In this document: in pieces, positions 45,923 to 54,764 of the stretch
Position numbering within the stretch: position 1 is the first letter of the stretch
How the letters are laid out: each line of letters starts with the position of its first letter
Program-made: the position numbers and the translations under genes
Assembly: GCA_905213325.1 (NCBI GenBank)
Contig: CAJMHW010000001.1
Span: forward strand, 1 to 64,000
Source: Collinsella aerofaciens
GTDB taxonomy: Bacteria; Actinomycetota; Coriobacteriia; Coriobacteriales; Coriobacteriaceae
Direction of reading: 5' to 3'
DNA: 64,000 nt
The notes under the pieces: generated by a model
Databases searched by the model: none
Told to the model about the DNA's origin: nothing
Seen by the model: the letters and a program-made list of their open reading frames with translations, nothing else

Positions 45923-46150
45923 CGCTCGAACACTTTGCATAGCCAAGACGCCGTGAAAGAACGAGTCGCCGTCTTTTCGCGACCGGCATGCGTCCAAGCG
46001 CTCGACATCTGAGCCTTAAGTTTGGTTAAGCCATATCCTGCGTATTTGAAAACGCGCAGGTTGAGCAGCTAAGGCTGCACTAAGGCAGCTTTCGGTGCGC
46101 TATCATCGGCAGTATCGAAACCTGTATAGCCGTGCGCTAAAGGAACAACT

Positions 46151-46840
46151 ATGAAGCTGATGCTTGCCGAGGACGAACCCGGCCTCTCCCGTGCCCTTAC
46201 CGCGATTCTTCAACATAGCGACTACGAGGTCGACACCGCCCTCGACGGTCTGACGGCGCTCGAATATCTGCTCGCCAACGACTATGACGCCGCAATCCTA
46301 GATATCATGATGCCCGGCATGGATGGCATCGAGGTGCTCAAGTGCACGCGCGCCGCCGGCAAGCGACTGCCCATCATCATGCTCACGGCAAAAAGCGAGG
46401 TGTCCGATAAGGTCGAGGGCCTGGATGCTGGTGCCAACGATTACCTGACCAAGCCGTTTGCCGCCAAGGAACTGCTTGCGCGTATTCGTGCCATGACGCG
46501 CGCGGCGACGGCAATTGACGCCACGACGCTCAGTGTGGGCAACGTGCGCCTCGACACGGCGGCTTGCACACTCGTTGGGCCTTTGGGCGAGGAACATCTG
46601 GCCAACCGTGAGTTTCAGCTTATGGAGCTCTTTATGCGTAACGCCGGCACGCGCATGCCCACCGAGCGTCTGATGCTCGGGGTTTGGGGTGAGGACGCAC
46701 CCGAAGGCGCTAACGTGGTGTGGGTCTACATCTCGTACCTGCGCAAAAAGCTGACGGCGCTGGGTGCCAATGTGGCCATCCGCGCGTCGCGCAATCAGGG
46801 ATATTCGCTTGAGGTTGTCGAGGAAGGCGAACAGGCGTGA
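46151..46840 (+). CDS. OmpR-family response regulator
   Basis: A 229-residue regulator. The receiver domain has acidic pair EDE near residue 8, phosphorylated Asp in LDIMMPG near residue 51, and Lys in TKPF. The C-terminal winged helix has VYISYLRKKL. It is followed by its histidine kinase with a GTGA overlap, and then by an ABC ATPase and large permease. This arrangement commonly responds to cell-envelope stress or antimicrobial peptides. Confidence 0.93.
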   Translation: MKLMLAEDEPGLSRALTAILQHSDYEVDTALDGLTALEYLLANDYDAAILDIMMPGMDGIEVLKCTRAAGKRLPIIMLTAKSEVSDKVEGLDAGANDYLTKPFAAKELLARIRAMTRAATAIDATTLSVGNVRLDTAACTLVGPLGEEHLANREFQLMELFMRNAGTRMPTERLMLGVWGEDAPEGANVVWVYISYLRKKLTALGANVAIRASRNQGYSLEVVEEGEQA

Positions 46841-48198
46841 GCGTGCGCGCGTGGTGCAAACGCATGACGGAGCGGTTTCACGCCGCCTCGAGTAGTACGG
46901 GGCGGGCAAATTCTGTTGACGCATTGGGCTGCCGCCTGCGTCGCAAGTTTATCCTCGTTGCCATGGGCGCCGTGACCGTGGTGCTCACGCTCATCATCGC
47001 CGGCATCAACATCGTCAATTATTCGCATGTCTGCAAGATGGCCGACGCTCGCCTGGACTATATCCTGGCGGGCAAGGACGGTATCGATTGGGGGGACGAG
47101 CCTAAAGACGATCCCACTAATGGCAAGGATGCCGGCGATAGCCAGGCGGGCGTTCGCATCAGGCACTTCGAAGGCATGACGGCGGAGTCTCCCTTCGACA
47201 CGCGCTACTTTACGGTGACGATTGACGCCGGACAGGTTGCCGATGTCAATACGGCCCGCATTGCCGCGGTGGGCGCCAAGCGCGCTGCATGCATCGCTGC
47301 AGGACTATATTCCAAGGGTTGGACCTCGGGCTTTTCTGGTAACTACCGCTATACGGTTACGGTTCAGGGCGACGAGACCACCTATGTGTTCGTGGACTGC
47401 TCGCGTGAGCTTGCAAGCTTTCATTCGTTTTTGAGCGCGAGCGTGGCGATCAGTTGCATTGGCTGGCTGGCGGTGCTTGCAATTGTGGCGGGTGCCTCGG
47501 GTGCGGTGATTCGACCGATGGTCGAGAGCTACAGCAAGCAAAAGCGCTTTATTACCGATGCAAGCCACGAGATCAAGACGCCGTTGGCCGTGATTGATGC
47601 CGCTAACGAGGTACAGGAAATTGAGAGCGGCGAGAGCGAGTGGACGCAGAGCATTCACGAGCAGGTCGCGCGGCTGACGGCGCTGACGGAGCGTCTGGTG
47701 TTCTTGGCGCGTATGGACGAGGGTTCGGCCGGCTTTACCATGACATCGATCGATCTTTCAGAGGCCGTGGACAAGGCTACGGCACCGTTTGAATCGGTGG
47801 CGGTTTCGCGCGGAAAGCGGCTGTCGACGTCGATCGCGAGCGGTGTGCGGGCCCATGCCGATGCCGCGGCAGTGGCGCAGGTTGTTGAGCTGCTGCTGGA
47901 CAATGCCACACGCTACGCAAGCGAGGACAGCGTGATTGAGCTGAGCCTGCGTGCCGTTTCGCGCGGTCAGGGTAAAGGTGCCGCCGAGCTTGTCGTATCG
48001 AACGCCGTGGACGAGCTGCCCGAAGGCGACCTGGACCGATTGTTCGACCGCTTCTATCGTGCAGACGTATCGCGCAGCTCCAAGACGGGCGGCTCGGGCG
48101 TGGGCCTATCCGTGATACGAGCCATCGCCGAAGCCCATGGCGGGAGCGCTTCTGCCTGCGGCCACGGCAACCAGATTACCTTCACCGTCCGCCTCTAA
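46837..48198 (+). CDS. sensor histidine kinase
   Basis: A membrane kinase of 453 residues. There are two membrane segments (about 38-60 and 205-228) with a roughly 145-residue extracytoplasmic sensor of unknown fold. Next come the phospho-acceptor His in DASHEIKTPLAV and an ATPase domain with N-box LLLDNATRYA and GSGVGLSVIRAIAEAHGG. It starts with GTG overlapping the regulator stop. The large sensor distinguishes it from BceS-type kinases, which have almost none, so it probably senses a ligand directly. Confidence 0.92.
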   Translation: MSVRAWCKRMTERFHAASSSTGRANSVDALGCRLRRKFILVAMGAVTVVLTLIIAGINIVNYSHVCKMADARLDYILAGKDGIDWGDEPKDDPTNGKDAGDSQAGVRIRHFEGMTAESPFDTRYFTVTIDAGQVADVNTARIAAVGAKRAACIAAGLYSKGWTSGFSGNYRYTVTVQGDETTYVFVDCSRELASFHSFLSASVAISCIGWLAVLAIVAGASGAVIRPMVESYSKQKRFITDASHEIKTPLAVIDAANEVQEIESGESEWTQSIHEQVARLTALTERLVFLARMDEGSAGFTMTSIDLSEAVDKATAPFESVAVSRGKRLSTSIASGVRAHADAAAVAQVVELLLDNATRYASEDSVIELSLRAVSRGQGKGAAELVVSNAVDELPEGDLDRLFDRFYRADVSRSSKTGGSGVGLSVIRAIAEAHGGSASACGHGNQITFTVRL

Positions 48199-48199
48199 A

Positions 48200-48232
48200 A
48201 CCTACCAAAATAAACCTGTCCCTTTTTGGTCG
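48200..48232. repeat. GGGACAGG-type hairpin (family D), copy D3
   Basis: CCTACCAAAA pairs with TTTTTGGTCGG-type sequence. The loop TAAACCTGTCCC is the reverse complement of the D1/D2 loop, so this copy is inverted. It begins two bases after the kinase stop. Confidence 0.5.
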
Positions 48233-48283
48233 GTGCGAAATGGGTAATACTAAGGAGTTATCCGACCAGATGGGAATTAATCG

Positions 48284-48985
48284 ATGGCTTATATCGAATT
48301 CAAAGACGTCATCAAGGCGTACGGCGAGGGCGATGCCCGCATTCACGCGCTCGACGGCGCGAGCTTTACCGTTGAGCGCGGTGAGCTCGCCATTATCCTG
48401 GGCGCCTCGGGTGCCGGCAAGACCACGGCGCTCAACATCCTGGGCGGCATGGATACGGTAACCTCCGGCACCGTGACGGTGGACGGGCGCGACGTGAGCT
48501 CCGCCAACGAGGCGCAGCTCGTGGAATACCGCCGTGCCGACGTCGGCTTTGTCTTCCAGTTCTACAATCTGGTCCCCAACCTGACGGCGCTCGAAAATGT
48601 CGAGCTTGCGGCGCAGATTTGCCCCGATTCGCTCGATGCCGAACAGACGCTTCGCCAGGTTGGCCTGGGCGGGCGCCTCGCCAACTTTCCGGCGCAGCTT
48701 TCGGGCGGCGAGCAGCAGCGCGTGTCCATTGCACGCGCACTGGCCAAGAATCCCAAGCTGCTCCTGTGCGACGAGCCCACGGGTGCACTCGACTACAAAA
48801 CCGGTAAGCAGATTTTGCAGCTGTTGCAGGATACCTGCCGCAAGCAGGGCATTACGGTCATCATCATCACGCACAACTCCGCGCTCGCGCCCATGGCCGA
48901 TCGTCTGATCCGCTTTAAGAGTGGTCGCGTGGAGAGCGAGACAGTTCAACAAAATCCCGTGCCTATCGAGACGATCGAGTGGTAG
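48284..48985 (+). CDS. ABC transporter ATP-binding protein (MacB/LolD type)
   Basis: A 233-residue ATPase partner of the following FtsX-type permease. Walker [12 protein letters not shown] lies near residue 39, Q-loop FVFQFYN, signature [15 protein letters not shown], Walker [13 protein letters not shown], and the His of IITHN. The ribosome site is weak. It lies between the two-component genes and the permease, which starts six bases after this stop. Confidence 0.9.
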   Translation: MAYIEFKDVIKAYGEGDARIHALDGASFTVERGELAIILGASGAGKTTALNILGGMDTVTSGTVTVDGRDVSSANEAQLVEYRRADVGFVFQFYNLVPNLTALENVELAAQICPDSLDAEQTLRQVGLGGRLANFPAQLSGGEQQRVSIARALAKNPKLLLCDEPTGALDYKTGKQILQLLQDTCRKQGITVIIITHNSALAPMADRLIRFKSGRVESETVQQNPVPIETIEW

Positions 48986-48990
48986 CGCCC

Positions 48991-51756
48991 ATGGACCAAG
49001 ATCGCCAAAACAGCCAGCGCCGCGACGCGCAGAACGCGGAGTGCGAGCAGGATTTTACGACCTACCGCACTGCTCAAAGCTCAAACGATATGGTGCCGAC
49101 GGTATTTCGCCGTGGCATCTACCGCACAATCCGCGGCAGTCTTAAGCGCTTCTTGTCCATCGTGGTCATCACCGCGCTCGGCGTGAGTGTGATGTGCGGC
49201 CTTAAGGCGGGCTGCGAGGATTTGTGCGATTCGGTCGACGCCTATTTTGACCAGCAGAATGTCTATGACATTAACGTGCAGTCGACCTGTGGCCTTACGC
49301 GCGACGATCTCACGGCTATCCAAGAGATCGACGGCGTCGAGACGGCCGAGGGTATCTACACCGAGACCGCCTACACCGCCGTGGGCACAACGCGCGAGCG
49401 CGTGGTCGTGCAAAGTCTCTCCAAGGAGAACATCGATCAGCCAGTGCTCGTGAACGGCGATTTGCCCGAGAGCGCCGATGAGGTGGCGGTAACTTCGAAG
49501 TTCCTGAAGGCTTCGGGCAAAAAGCTCGGCGATACCGTGAGTTTTGCCGCCAATGACGCGAGCTCGTCGAACCAAAGCGCCAAGGATCAGTTTGCCGCGG
49601 GCGATTACACCATTACGGCCGAGGTCCTCGACCCCACTGATGTGAGCTCCGACTCGACAGTCAACGCCTTCCGTGCCGCTTCGGCTGCGGACTATAAGTT
49701 CTATGTGAGCGAGGATGCCGCGACATCATCGTCCTACTCCGCGGTCCACGTGATCGTCGAGGGAGCCAAGAGCCTCAACTCCTACTCGGATGCCTACACG
49801 GCAAAGATCAATGAGGTCAAGGGCAATATCGAGAAGATCCGCGAGGAGCGTGAAAAGGCGCGCGTCCAGGAGCTGACGGTTGACACGCCGGCAAGCTTGG
49901 ATGCGGCTGAGCGCCAGGCCGCCATGCTCTTTGGGATTGAGCAGGATAGCATCAACCGCATGGCCGAGGGCAGCGAGGAGCGCGTCCAAGCTCAGGCCGA
50001 GTTGGACCAGCGCCGCGCCGCCGCCGATCAGCAATTCGCCGATGCCCGCGCCGAGCTTTCCAATCTGGGTGAATGCACTTGGTACATTCAGGACCGCGGT
50101 AACATCGCAAGCTACTCGAGCGTGGAAAGCGATAGCTCGTCAATTGAGGCCATCGCCACGGTGTTCCCGTTTATCTTCTTTATCGTCGCCGTGCTCATCA
50201 GCCTCACCACCGCCACGCGCATGGTCGAGGAGGAGCGCACGCTTATTGGCCTGTACAAGGCGCTTGGCTATTCACGCGAGCGCATCCTGTCCAAATACGT
50301 GGACTATGCGCTGTGGGCATGTCTGATCGGCGGCGTGCTCGGCAACATCATCGGCTTTGTGGGCCTGCCACTGTTCTTGTTTACGGTGTTCGACGACATG
50401 TACTCGCTGCCCCAGATGCTGCTTTCGTACGATATCGTGTCTTCACTCGTGTCGGTGGCGCTGTTTGCCGTGGGCGTGGTGGGCGCTACGATTATCGCCT
50501 GCCGCCACGAGATGGCCGAGACCCCAGCCTCGCTCATGCGTCCCAAGGCCCCGCGCGCCGGCTCGCGCATTCTGCTCGAGCATATCGGCTTTATCTGGCG
50601 CCGCATGGGCTTCTTAAACAAGGTCGCTGCACGCAACCTATTCCGCTACAAAAAGCGCGCCTTTATGACCATCTTCGGTATCGCGGGCTGTACGGCGCTC
50701 GTGATCTGCGGCATGGGCATCCGTGACACGTCGGTGGCGCTTTCGCCCAAACAGTACGGGCATATCACGCGCTACGACCTGCTGGCGGTCGCCAATCCCG
50801 ACGACTTTACTCAGACGTGCGCGGCATTGGATGAGCGCAGCGCGGCCAATGATTCCAACGTGACCGCGACCTCGACCCTGCCGATTATGACCGACAACGT
50901 CACCTTTACGTTTGGCGGCAAGAGCGAGACCGTGCAGCTGATCGTGGTGCCCGATGACCGCACGGGTGACTTGGGCAATTACGTTCGCCTTGAGGATGAG
51001 TCCAAAGAGCCGCTGTCTTTGCGTGACGGAGATGTGTATCTGAGCAAGAGTTCACAGCTGGTGCTGGGGATTCAGCCGGGCGATACAGCACACGTCCAGG
51101 ATTCGTCGCTCAACGTTGCCAAGGTCAAAGTCAGCGACATTTCGCTCAACTATCTGGGCAACACGCTTTATATGACTCAGGGCACCTATGAGCGCGCGTT
51201 CGGTCGAAGCGCACGCCTTAACGGCGTCTTTGTGCTGCTTAAGGGTTCGTCGGCCGACCAGATTGCGTTTAGCAAGAATCTTAAGAGTGACGGCTGGCTC
51301 ACGATTTCGAGTACGGCCGAGCATTGGGAAAACTATGAGGCGAACTTTACGATTATCAATTCGGTCGTGGTGCTCGTGACCTTTATGGCAGCGTGTCTGT
51401 CGTTTGTGGTGGTGTTTACGCTGTCCAACACCAACATCTCCGAGCGCGAACGCGAGCTGGCGACCATCAAGGTGCTGGGCTTCCGCCGTGGTGAGGTGCA
51501 CCATTACGTCAACAAGGAGACGTTGATTCTCACGGCGATTGGCGCCGCTCTGGGCGTGCCGCTAGGCGGCTTGCTGGCCGAGAGCTTTACCTACATTTTG
51601 CAGATGCCGTCGCTGTACTTTGACGTCGAGGTCGAGCCGCTAAGCTACGTGCTCGCCGTGGTGCTTTCCTTTGGCTTTACGTTTATCGTCAATCTCGCCA
51701 CCAATCGTACCCTCAACAAGATCGACATGGTCGGCGCCCTCAAGAGTGCCGAGTAA
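48991..51756 (+). CDS. large FtsX-domain ABC permease
   Basis: A 921-residue permease with two FtsX domains. The first membrane segment (FLSIVVITALGVSVMCGL) is followed by a large extracytoplasmic domain of about 320 residues with a predicted coiled coil (KINEVKGNIEKIREEREKARVQE). Three membrane segments come next, then a second unit of similar plan ending in ATNRTLNKIDMVGALKSAE. This is the layout of peptide or lipoprotein permeases with a periplasm-spanning stalk. I chose the ATG at 48991 over an overlapping GTG at 48979. Expression control by the upstream two-component system is likely. Confidence 0.9.
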   Translation: MDQDRQNSQRRDAQNAECEQDFTTYRTAQSSNDMVPTVFRRGIYRTIRGSLKRFLSIVVITALGVSVMCGLKAGCEDLCDSVDAYFDQQNVYDINVQSTCGLTRDDLTAIQEIDGVETAEGIYTETAYTAVGTTRERVVVQSLSKENIDQPVLVNGDLPESADEVAVTSKFLKASGKKLGDTVSFAANDASSSNQSAKDQFAAGDYTITAEVLDPTDVSSDSTVNAFRAASAADYKFYVSEDAATSSSYSAVHVIVEGAKSLNSYSDAYTAKINEVKGNIEKIREEREKARVQELTVDTPASLDAAERQAAMLFGIEQDSINRMAEGSEERVQAQAELDQRRAAADQQFADARAELSNLGECTWYIQDRGNIASYSSVESDSSSIEAIATVFPFIFFIVAVLISLTTATRMVEEERTLIGLYKALGYSRERILSKYVDYALWACLIGGVLGNIIGFVGLPLFLFTVFDDMYSLPQMLLSYDIVSSLVSVALFAVGVVGATIIACRHEMAETPASLMRPKAPRAGSRILLEHIGFIWRRMGFLNKVAARNLFRYKKRAFMTIFGIAGCTALVICGMGIRDTSVALSPKQYGHITRYDLLAVANPDDFTQTCAALDERSAANDSNVTATSTLPIMTDNVTFTFGGKSETVQLIVVPDDRTGDLGNYVRLEDESKEPLSLRDGDVYLSKSSQLVLGIQPGDTAHVQDSSLNVAKVKVSDISLNYLGNTLYMTQGTYERAFGRSARLNGVFVLLKGSSADQIAFSKNLKSDGWLTISSTAEHWENYEANFTIINSVVVLVTFMAACLSFVVVFTLSNTNISERERELATIKVLGFRRGEVHHYVNKETLILTAIGAALGVPLGGLLAESFTYILQMPSLYFDVEVEPLSYVLAVVLSFGFTFIVNLATNRTLNKIDMVGALKSAE

Positions 51757-51817
51757 CCTGTCCTGGGATCCAAGTTCTAGCGAACTGCCGACACGCCCGC
51801 AGCAGCGTTTTTGCATA

Positions 51818-51861
51818 AACCGCTCCGCCAAATGCATACTTTGACGGGGCGGTTGCTTTTT
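51818..51861 (+). terminator. terminator after the ABC permease
   Basis: AACCGCTCCGCCAAA pairs with TTTGACGGGGCGGTT (13 of 15, the others G-T), followed by GCTTTTTG. Confidence 0.8.
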
Positions 51862-51881
51862 GCCCACGGGTACCCCCGGGG

Positions 51882-52093
51882 GCGGCGTGCAAATTCCGGA
51901 GTATTCAGCATCTCGGAGCCCGCGGGCGCGGGAATGGGAGTGCAAAACCGCGCCGAAAGCCTTGATTCTGAGCCCCCGGTGCCTCGAGGACCGATCATTT
52001 TTTACAGGATGCGGCCCATAGTGCCTGCCTTTCGCCCAAAATCCAGTATGCAGGTGCCTTCGGCTGCTGAATACTCCCAAAAATGCACGCCGC
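51882..52093. mobile_element. short element with inverted-repeat ends (E3)
   Basis: The end arms 51882-51910 and 52065-52093 match as inverted repeats at 25 of 29 positions (GCGGCGTGCA...GGAGTATTCAGCA). The interior of about 150 bp has no gene. End sequences differ from E1 and E2, so it would be a separate type. No target-site duplication is evident. Confidence 0.45.
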
Positions 52094-52158
52094 ATCCCAC
52101 CCTAGGCACCCGCAGCAAGAAGACGAATAGCCTCAGCCTCCTCAGTTGCCGCAGGAGA

Positions 52159-52269
52159 CCCCAGGGCTTACCTCCCAAATCTTTCCGCAGGACGGAAGGA
52201 CCCCGCCGCGCGAAGCGCACGGCGGGGTCCTGACATGTCCGAGGACGATTTGGGAGGTAAGCCCTGGGG
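52159..52269 (-). repeat. family A structured element, copy A5
   Basis: The outer arms 52159-52181 and 52247-52269 are perfectly complementary over 23 bp. On the minus strand the order is GTCCTC, GGAC, ATGT, inner stem (AGGACCCCGCCG type), GTCC, TGCGGAA. It lies between the permease and convergent pfkA. Confidence 0.88.
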
Positions 52270-52297
52270 CCTCCGATGAGAGCGGTTCCAGCCGAGG

Positions 52298-53377
52298 CTA
52301 TTCGTCGCCGAAGCTGATGCCCAACGCCTTGGCCTCGCGCACCAGATCGCTCTGGGGGTCGACATACTTGAGCTTGCCGGCAACATCCTCGAGCGGCATG
52401 TGACACATCTTGCCGTCACGCAGGGCAATCATGTAGCCAAACTCGCCGCGCAGGCAGCCAAGCGCGGCCTCGACGCCGCACTGGGTCGCAAAGATGCGGT
52501 CCTGAGCGTCGGGCTGGCCGCCGCGCTGCGTGTGACCGGGGATAGCGACACGGGTCTCGCGACCGGTCTTGGCCTCGATCTCCTTGGCGATGTCGTAGAC
52601 GATCGACGGGCTCGTGCGCTCGGCGAGCTTCTTCTTGTACTCCTTCTTGGACAGCGCCGCGTCCTCCTTAGAGATGGCGCCCTCGGCGACGGCCACGATG
52701 GTAAAGCGGCTGCCGGTCTCCATGCGATGCTCGATGGTCTTGATGACCTGGTCCATGTCGTAGGGGATCTCGGGAATCAGGATGACGTCCGCACCGCCCG
52801 CGACACCGGCGTACAGCGGGATCCAGCCAACCTTGTGGCCCATGATCTCGATAACGAACACGCGGCCGTGACTCGAGGCGGTGGTGTGGATGTCGTCGAT
52901 GCACTTGGTGGCGACGTCGATGGCGCTCGTAAAGCCAAACGTCATCTCGGTGCCCCAGGTGTCGTTATCGATGGTCTTGGGCAGGGCGATAACGTTGAGG
53001 CCCTCTTCGCGCAGGCGGTTGGCGGTCTTGGTGGAGCCGTTGCCACCCAGCATAAACAGGCAGTCGAGCTGCAGCTTATGATAGGTGTGGACCATCGCGG
53101 GCACCTTCTCGACGCCGTCGGCCTCGGGAATGTTCAGGCGCTTGAACGGCGTGCGGCTCGTGCCCAAAATGGTGCCGCCGCGGGTGAGGATGCCGCTAAA
53201 ATCGGCGGGCGTCATGACGCGGAATCTGCTGTAGATAAGGCCCTGGTAGCCGTCCTCAAAACCGTAGATCTCGATAGGCTCTTCGCTATTGGTCATGAGC
53301 GTTTTGACGATGCCGCGCATGGTGGCGTTGAGCGCCTGGCAGTCGCCGCCACTGGTAAGAAGACCGATTCTAAGCAT
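52298..53377 (-). CDS. pfkA: 6-phosphofructokinase
   Basis: Phosphorylates fructose-6-phosphate. A 359-residue protein with LLTSGGDCQALNA, the phosphoryl-donor loop GGNGSTKTANRL, PKTIDNDTWGT with catalytic Asp, and HTQRGGQPDAQDR. The donor loop has GGNGS where E. coli PfkA has GGDGS. Similar loops occur in other long PFK groups, so ATP use is likely but PPi cannot be excluded by eye. A hairpin lies in its leader at 53416-53448. It is convergent with the ABC permease across E3 and A5. Confidence 0.92.
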   Translation of the reverse strand: MLRIGLLTSGGDCQALNATMRGIVKTLMTNSEEPIEIYGFEDGYQGLIYSRFRVMTPADFSGILTRGGTILGTSRTPFKRLNIPEADGVEKVPAMVHTYHKLQLDCLFMLGGNGSTKTANRLREEGLNVIALPKTIDNDTWGTEMTFGFTSAIDVATKCIDDIHTTASSHGRVFVIEIMGHKVGWIPLYAGVAGGADVILIPEIPYDMDQVIKTIEHRMETGSRFTIVAVAEGAISKEDAALSKKEYKKKLAERTSPSIVYDIAKEIEAKTGRETRVAIPGHTQRGGQPDAQDRIFATQCGVEAALGCLRGEFGYMIALRDGKMCHMPLEDVAGKLKYVDPQSDLVREAKALGISFGDE

Positions 53378-53415
53378 GATGAGTCCTTCCGGGCAAGTTA
53401 TAACATGCGCATAAG

Positions 53416-53448
53416 TTTACCCCCGCACACTGTTGATACGGGGGTAAA
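53416..53448. promoter_or_regulatory. hairpin in the pfkA leader
   Basis: TTTACCCCCG pairs with CGGGGGTAAA over a 13-base loop, between the Ntn hydrolase stop and pfkA on the same strand. It may end the upstream transcript or act in the pfkA leader. Confidence 0.5.
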
Positions 53449-53517
53449 ACGTGTTAGCTCAAGCGTATGGAAATGTAAGCAACGTCAGGCGAGCGTAAGG
53501 ACGACGGTGCCAGCTCC

Positions 53518-54603
53518 TTACAGCGCGAAGGCGTCGACGTCGCCCCAGTGGCGGCGCAGCGTGATGGCGGCAGCGGGCTCGGTATTGTCAAAGACGACCG
53601 ACCATTGCGTATTGCTGGTGATGTCTTCCGGATTGGGCTCTTGCGCTGCAGCGCGTAGGGCCTTCCAAGCGACTGCCTCGTCTTGGGCGCCGGCATGGGC
53701 GTCAAGGACATCGGCGATGGCGACGGCGCGTTCCTTGCCATGGCCAAGCTCGCCATTCTTTTGGTTGGGCAGCACTTCGTCGCCATAGCAGGCGTAGAAG
53801 TTCGTAACCTGGCGTACAGGGGTCGCTTTGAAAGCGCGGTCCGGATCGCGCGGATCCCACTCTACTACGCGCGCGTCACCGGAGGCGTCGTTGATAAAGA
53901 AGTGGTAATCGCGTCCTGCCATGGCGTGCATGTCGTAGGCAGAAAGCAGGTCTACGGCCTCCTGTGTGGTAGCCGCGCGGTCGAGCACAAGGCGGATGGT
54001 GAGCGAAGTGTTGATGACGGGGCGTTGCGTGTCCTGGTCACAGGGCTTGGAATCCAGAGTGAGTACGGCAATGGACACGCCGCATTCGTTAACACCGTCG
54101 AGCTGGGCAAACGGGCCCATGAGCGCGGCGGCGCGTCCGGCGACGGAGTCAAGCGGAGTATTATCGCCCAGGTTGTTAAGGGCGGCAAACCCGATGGAGG
54201 CATAGCCGCCGCGTGGGTGATTGCGCACCAGCAGCGCCGAGGTGTCGTCCTTAAAGTCGTAATTGCGGCCGGTGCGCACGCGGCCTTCGGCATCTACGGC
54301 GATAAAAGCGCTGCAGGCAAACTGGGGCGCCTGGACATGTGCTGGCACGCCGGGCAACACCTGTGCCACCACAGCATCGATGTAGGCCTGGTCGTCGCGC
54401 ACATCGGCGGCGATGATGCAGTCGAGGTCGTAGTCGTAGACGATGTCGATTGCGTGCAGGTCATAGCCATCCGCGTAGCCGGTCAAGCGTTTGAGCGACG
54501 CGGCGGACTTGATTTGCTTGCGGTAAACGATGCCGGCGGCAGCGGCAAGGCCGACGGCGACTCCCGCGACACCGCAGGCGATGGCAATGTTACGTGGCTT
54601 CAT
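53518..54603 (-). CDS. membrane-anchored choloylglycine/C45-type Ntn hydrolase
   Basis: Linear amide C-N hydrolase of 361 residues. The N-terminus has one hydrophobic anchor (residues 5-26). The probable nucleophile is Cys97 in QFACSAFIAV, followed by GRNYDF. GVNECGVSIAVL and a late NTQWSVVF region also fit. In this superfamily the Cys becomes N-terminal after self-cleavage, so about 96 residues should be removed as a propeptide, or the Cys works in place. Bile-salt hydrolases start directly at Cys2, so this is more like penicillin-acylase or C45 relatives; the substrate is unknown. No ribosome site stands out beyond GAGAGGAG upstream. Confidence 0.75.
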   Translation of the reverse strand: MKPRNIAIACGVAGVAVGLAAAAGIVYRKQIKSAASLKRLTGYADGYDLHAIDIVYDYDLDCIIAADVRDDQAYIDAVVAQVLPGVPAHVQAPQFACSAFIAVDAEGRVRTGRNYDFKDDTSALLVRNHPRGGYASIGFAALNNLGDNTPLDSVAGRAAALMGPFAQLDGVNECGVSIAVLTLDSKPCDQDTQRPVINTSLTIRLVLDRAATTQEAVDLLSAYDMHAMAGRDYHFFINDASGDARVVEWDPRDPDRAFKATPVRQVTNFYACYGDEVLPNQKNGELGHGKERAVAIADVLDAHAGAQDEAVAWKALRAAAQEPNPEDITSNTQWSVVFDNTEPAAAITLRRHWGDVDAFAL

Positions 54604-54764
54604 GACGGCTCCTCTCGTCCTGTTAGCGCAATTGTCGCAAAAGGAGCGCGGGCATGATGGCTCAACTTGGTGAGCGGCGCGGAATTAAGCACGGAATGAA
54701 GAGTGCGGCGCTGGCGTGGCGGGGTATGCTGGAGGGGACCATCAACCCAGCGAAAGGGGAGAGC

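Noticed and set aside
51811..52233. 140-codon plus-strand frame
   Set aside because: It spans a terminator, element E3 and part of A5; non-coding by context.
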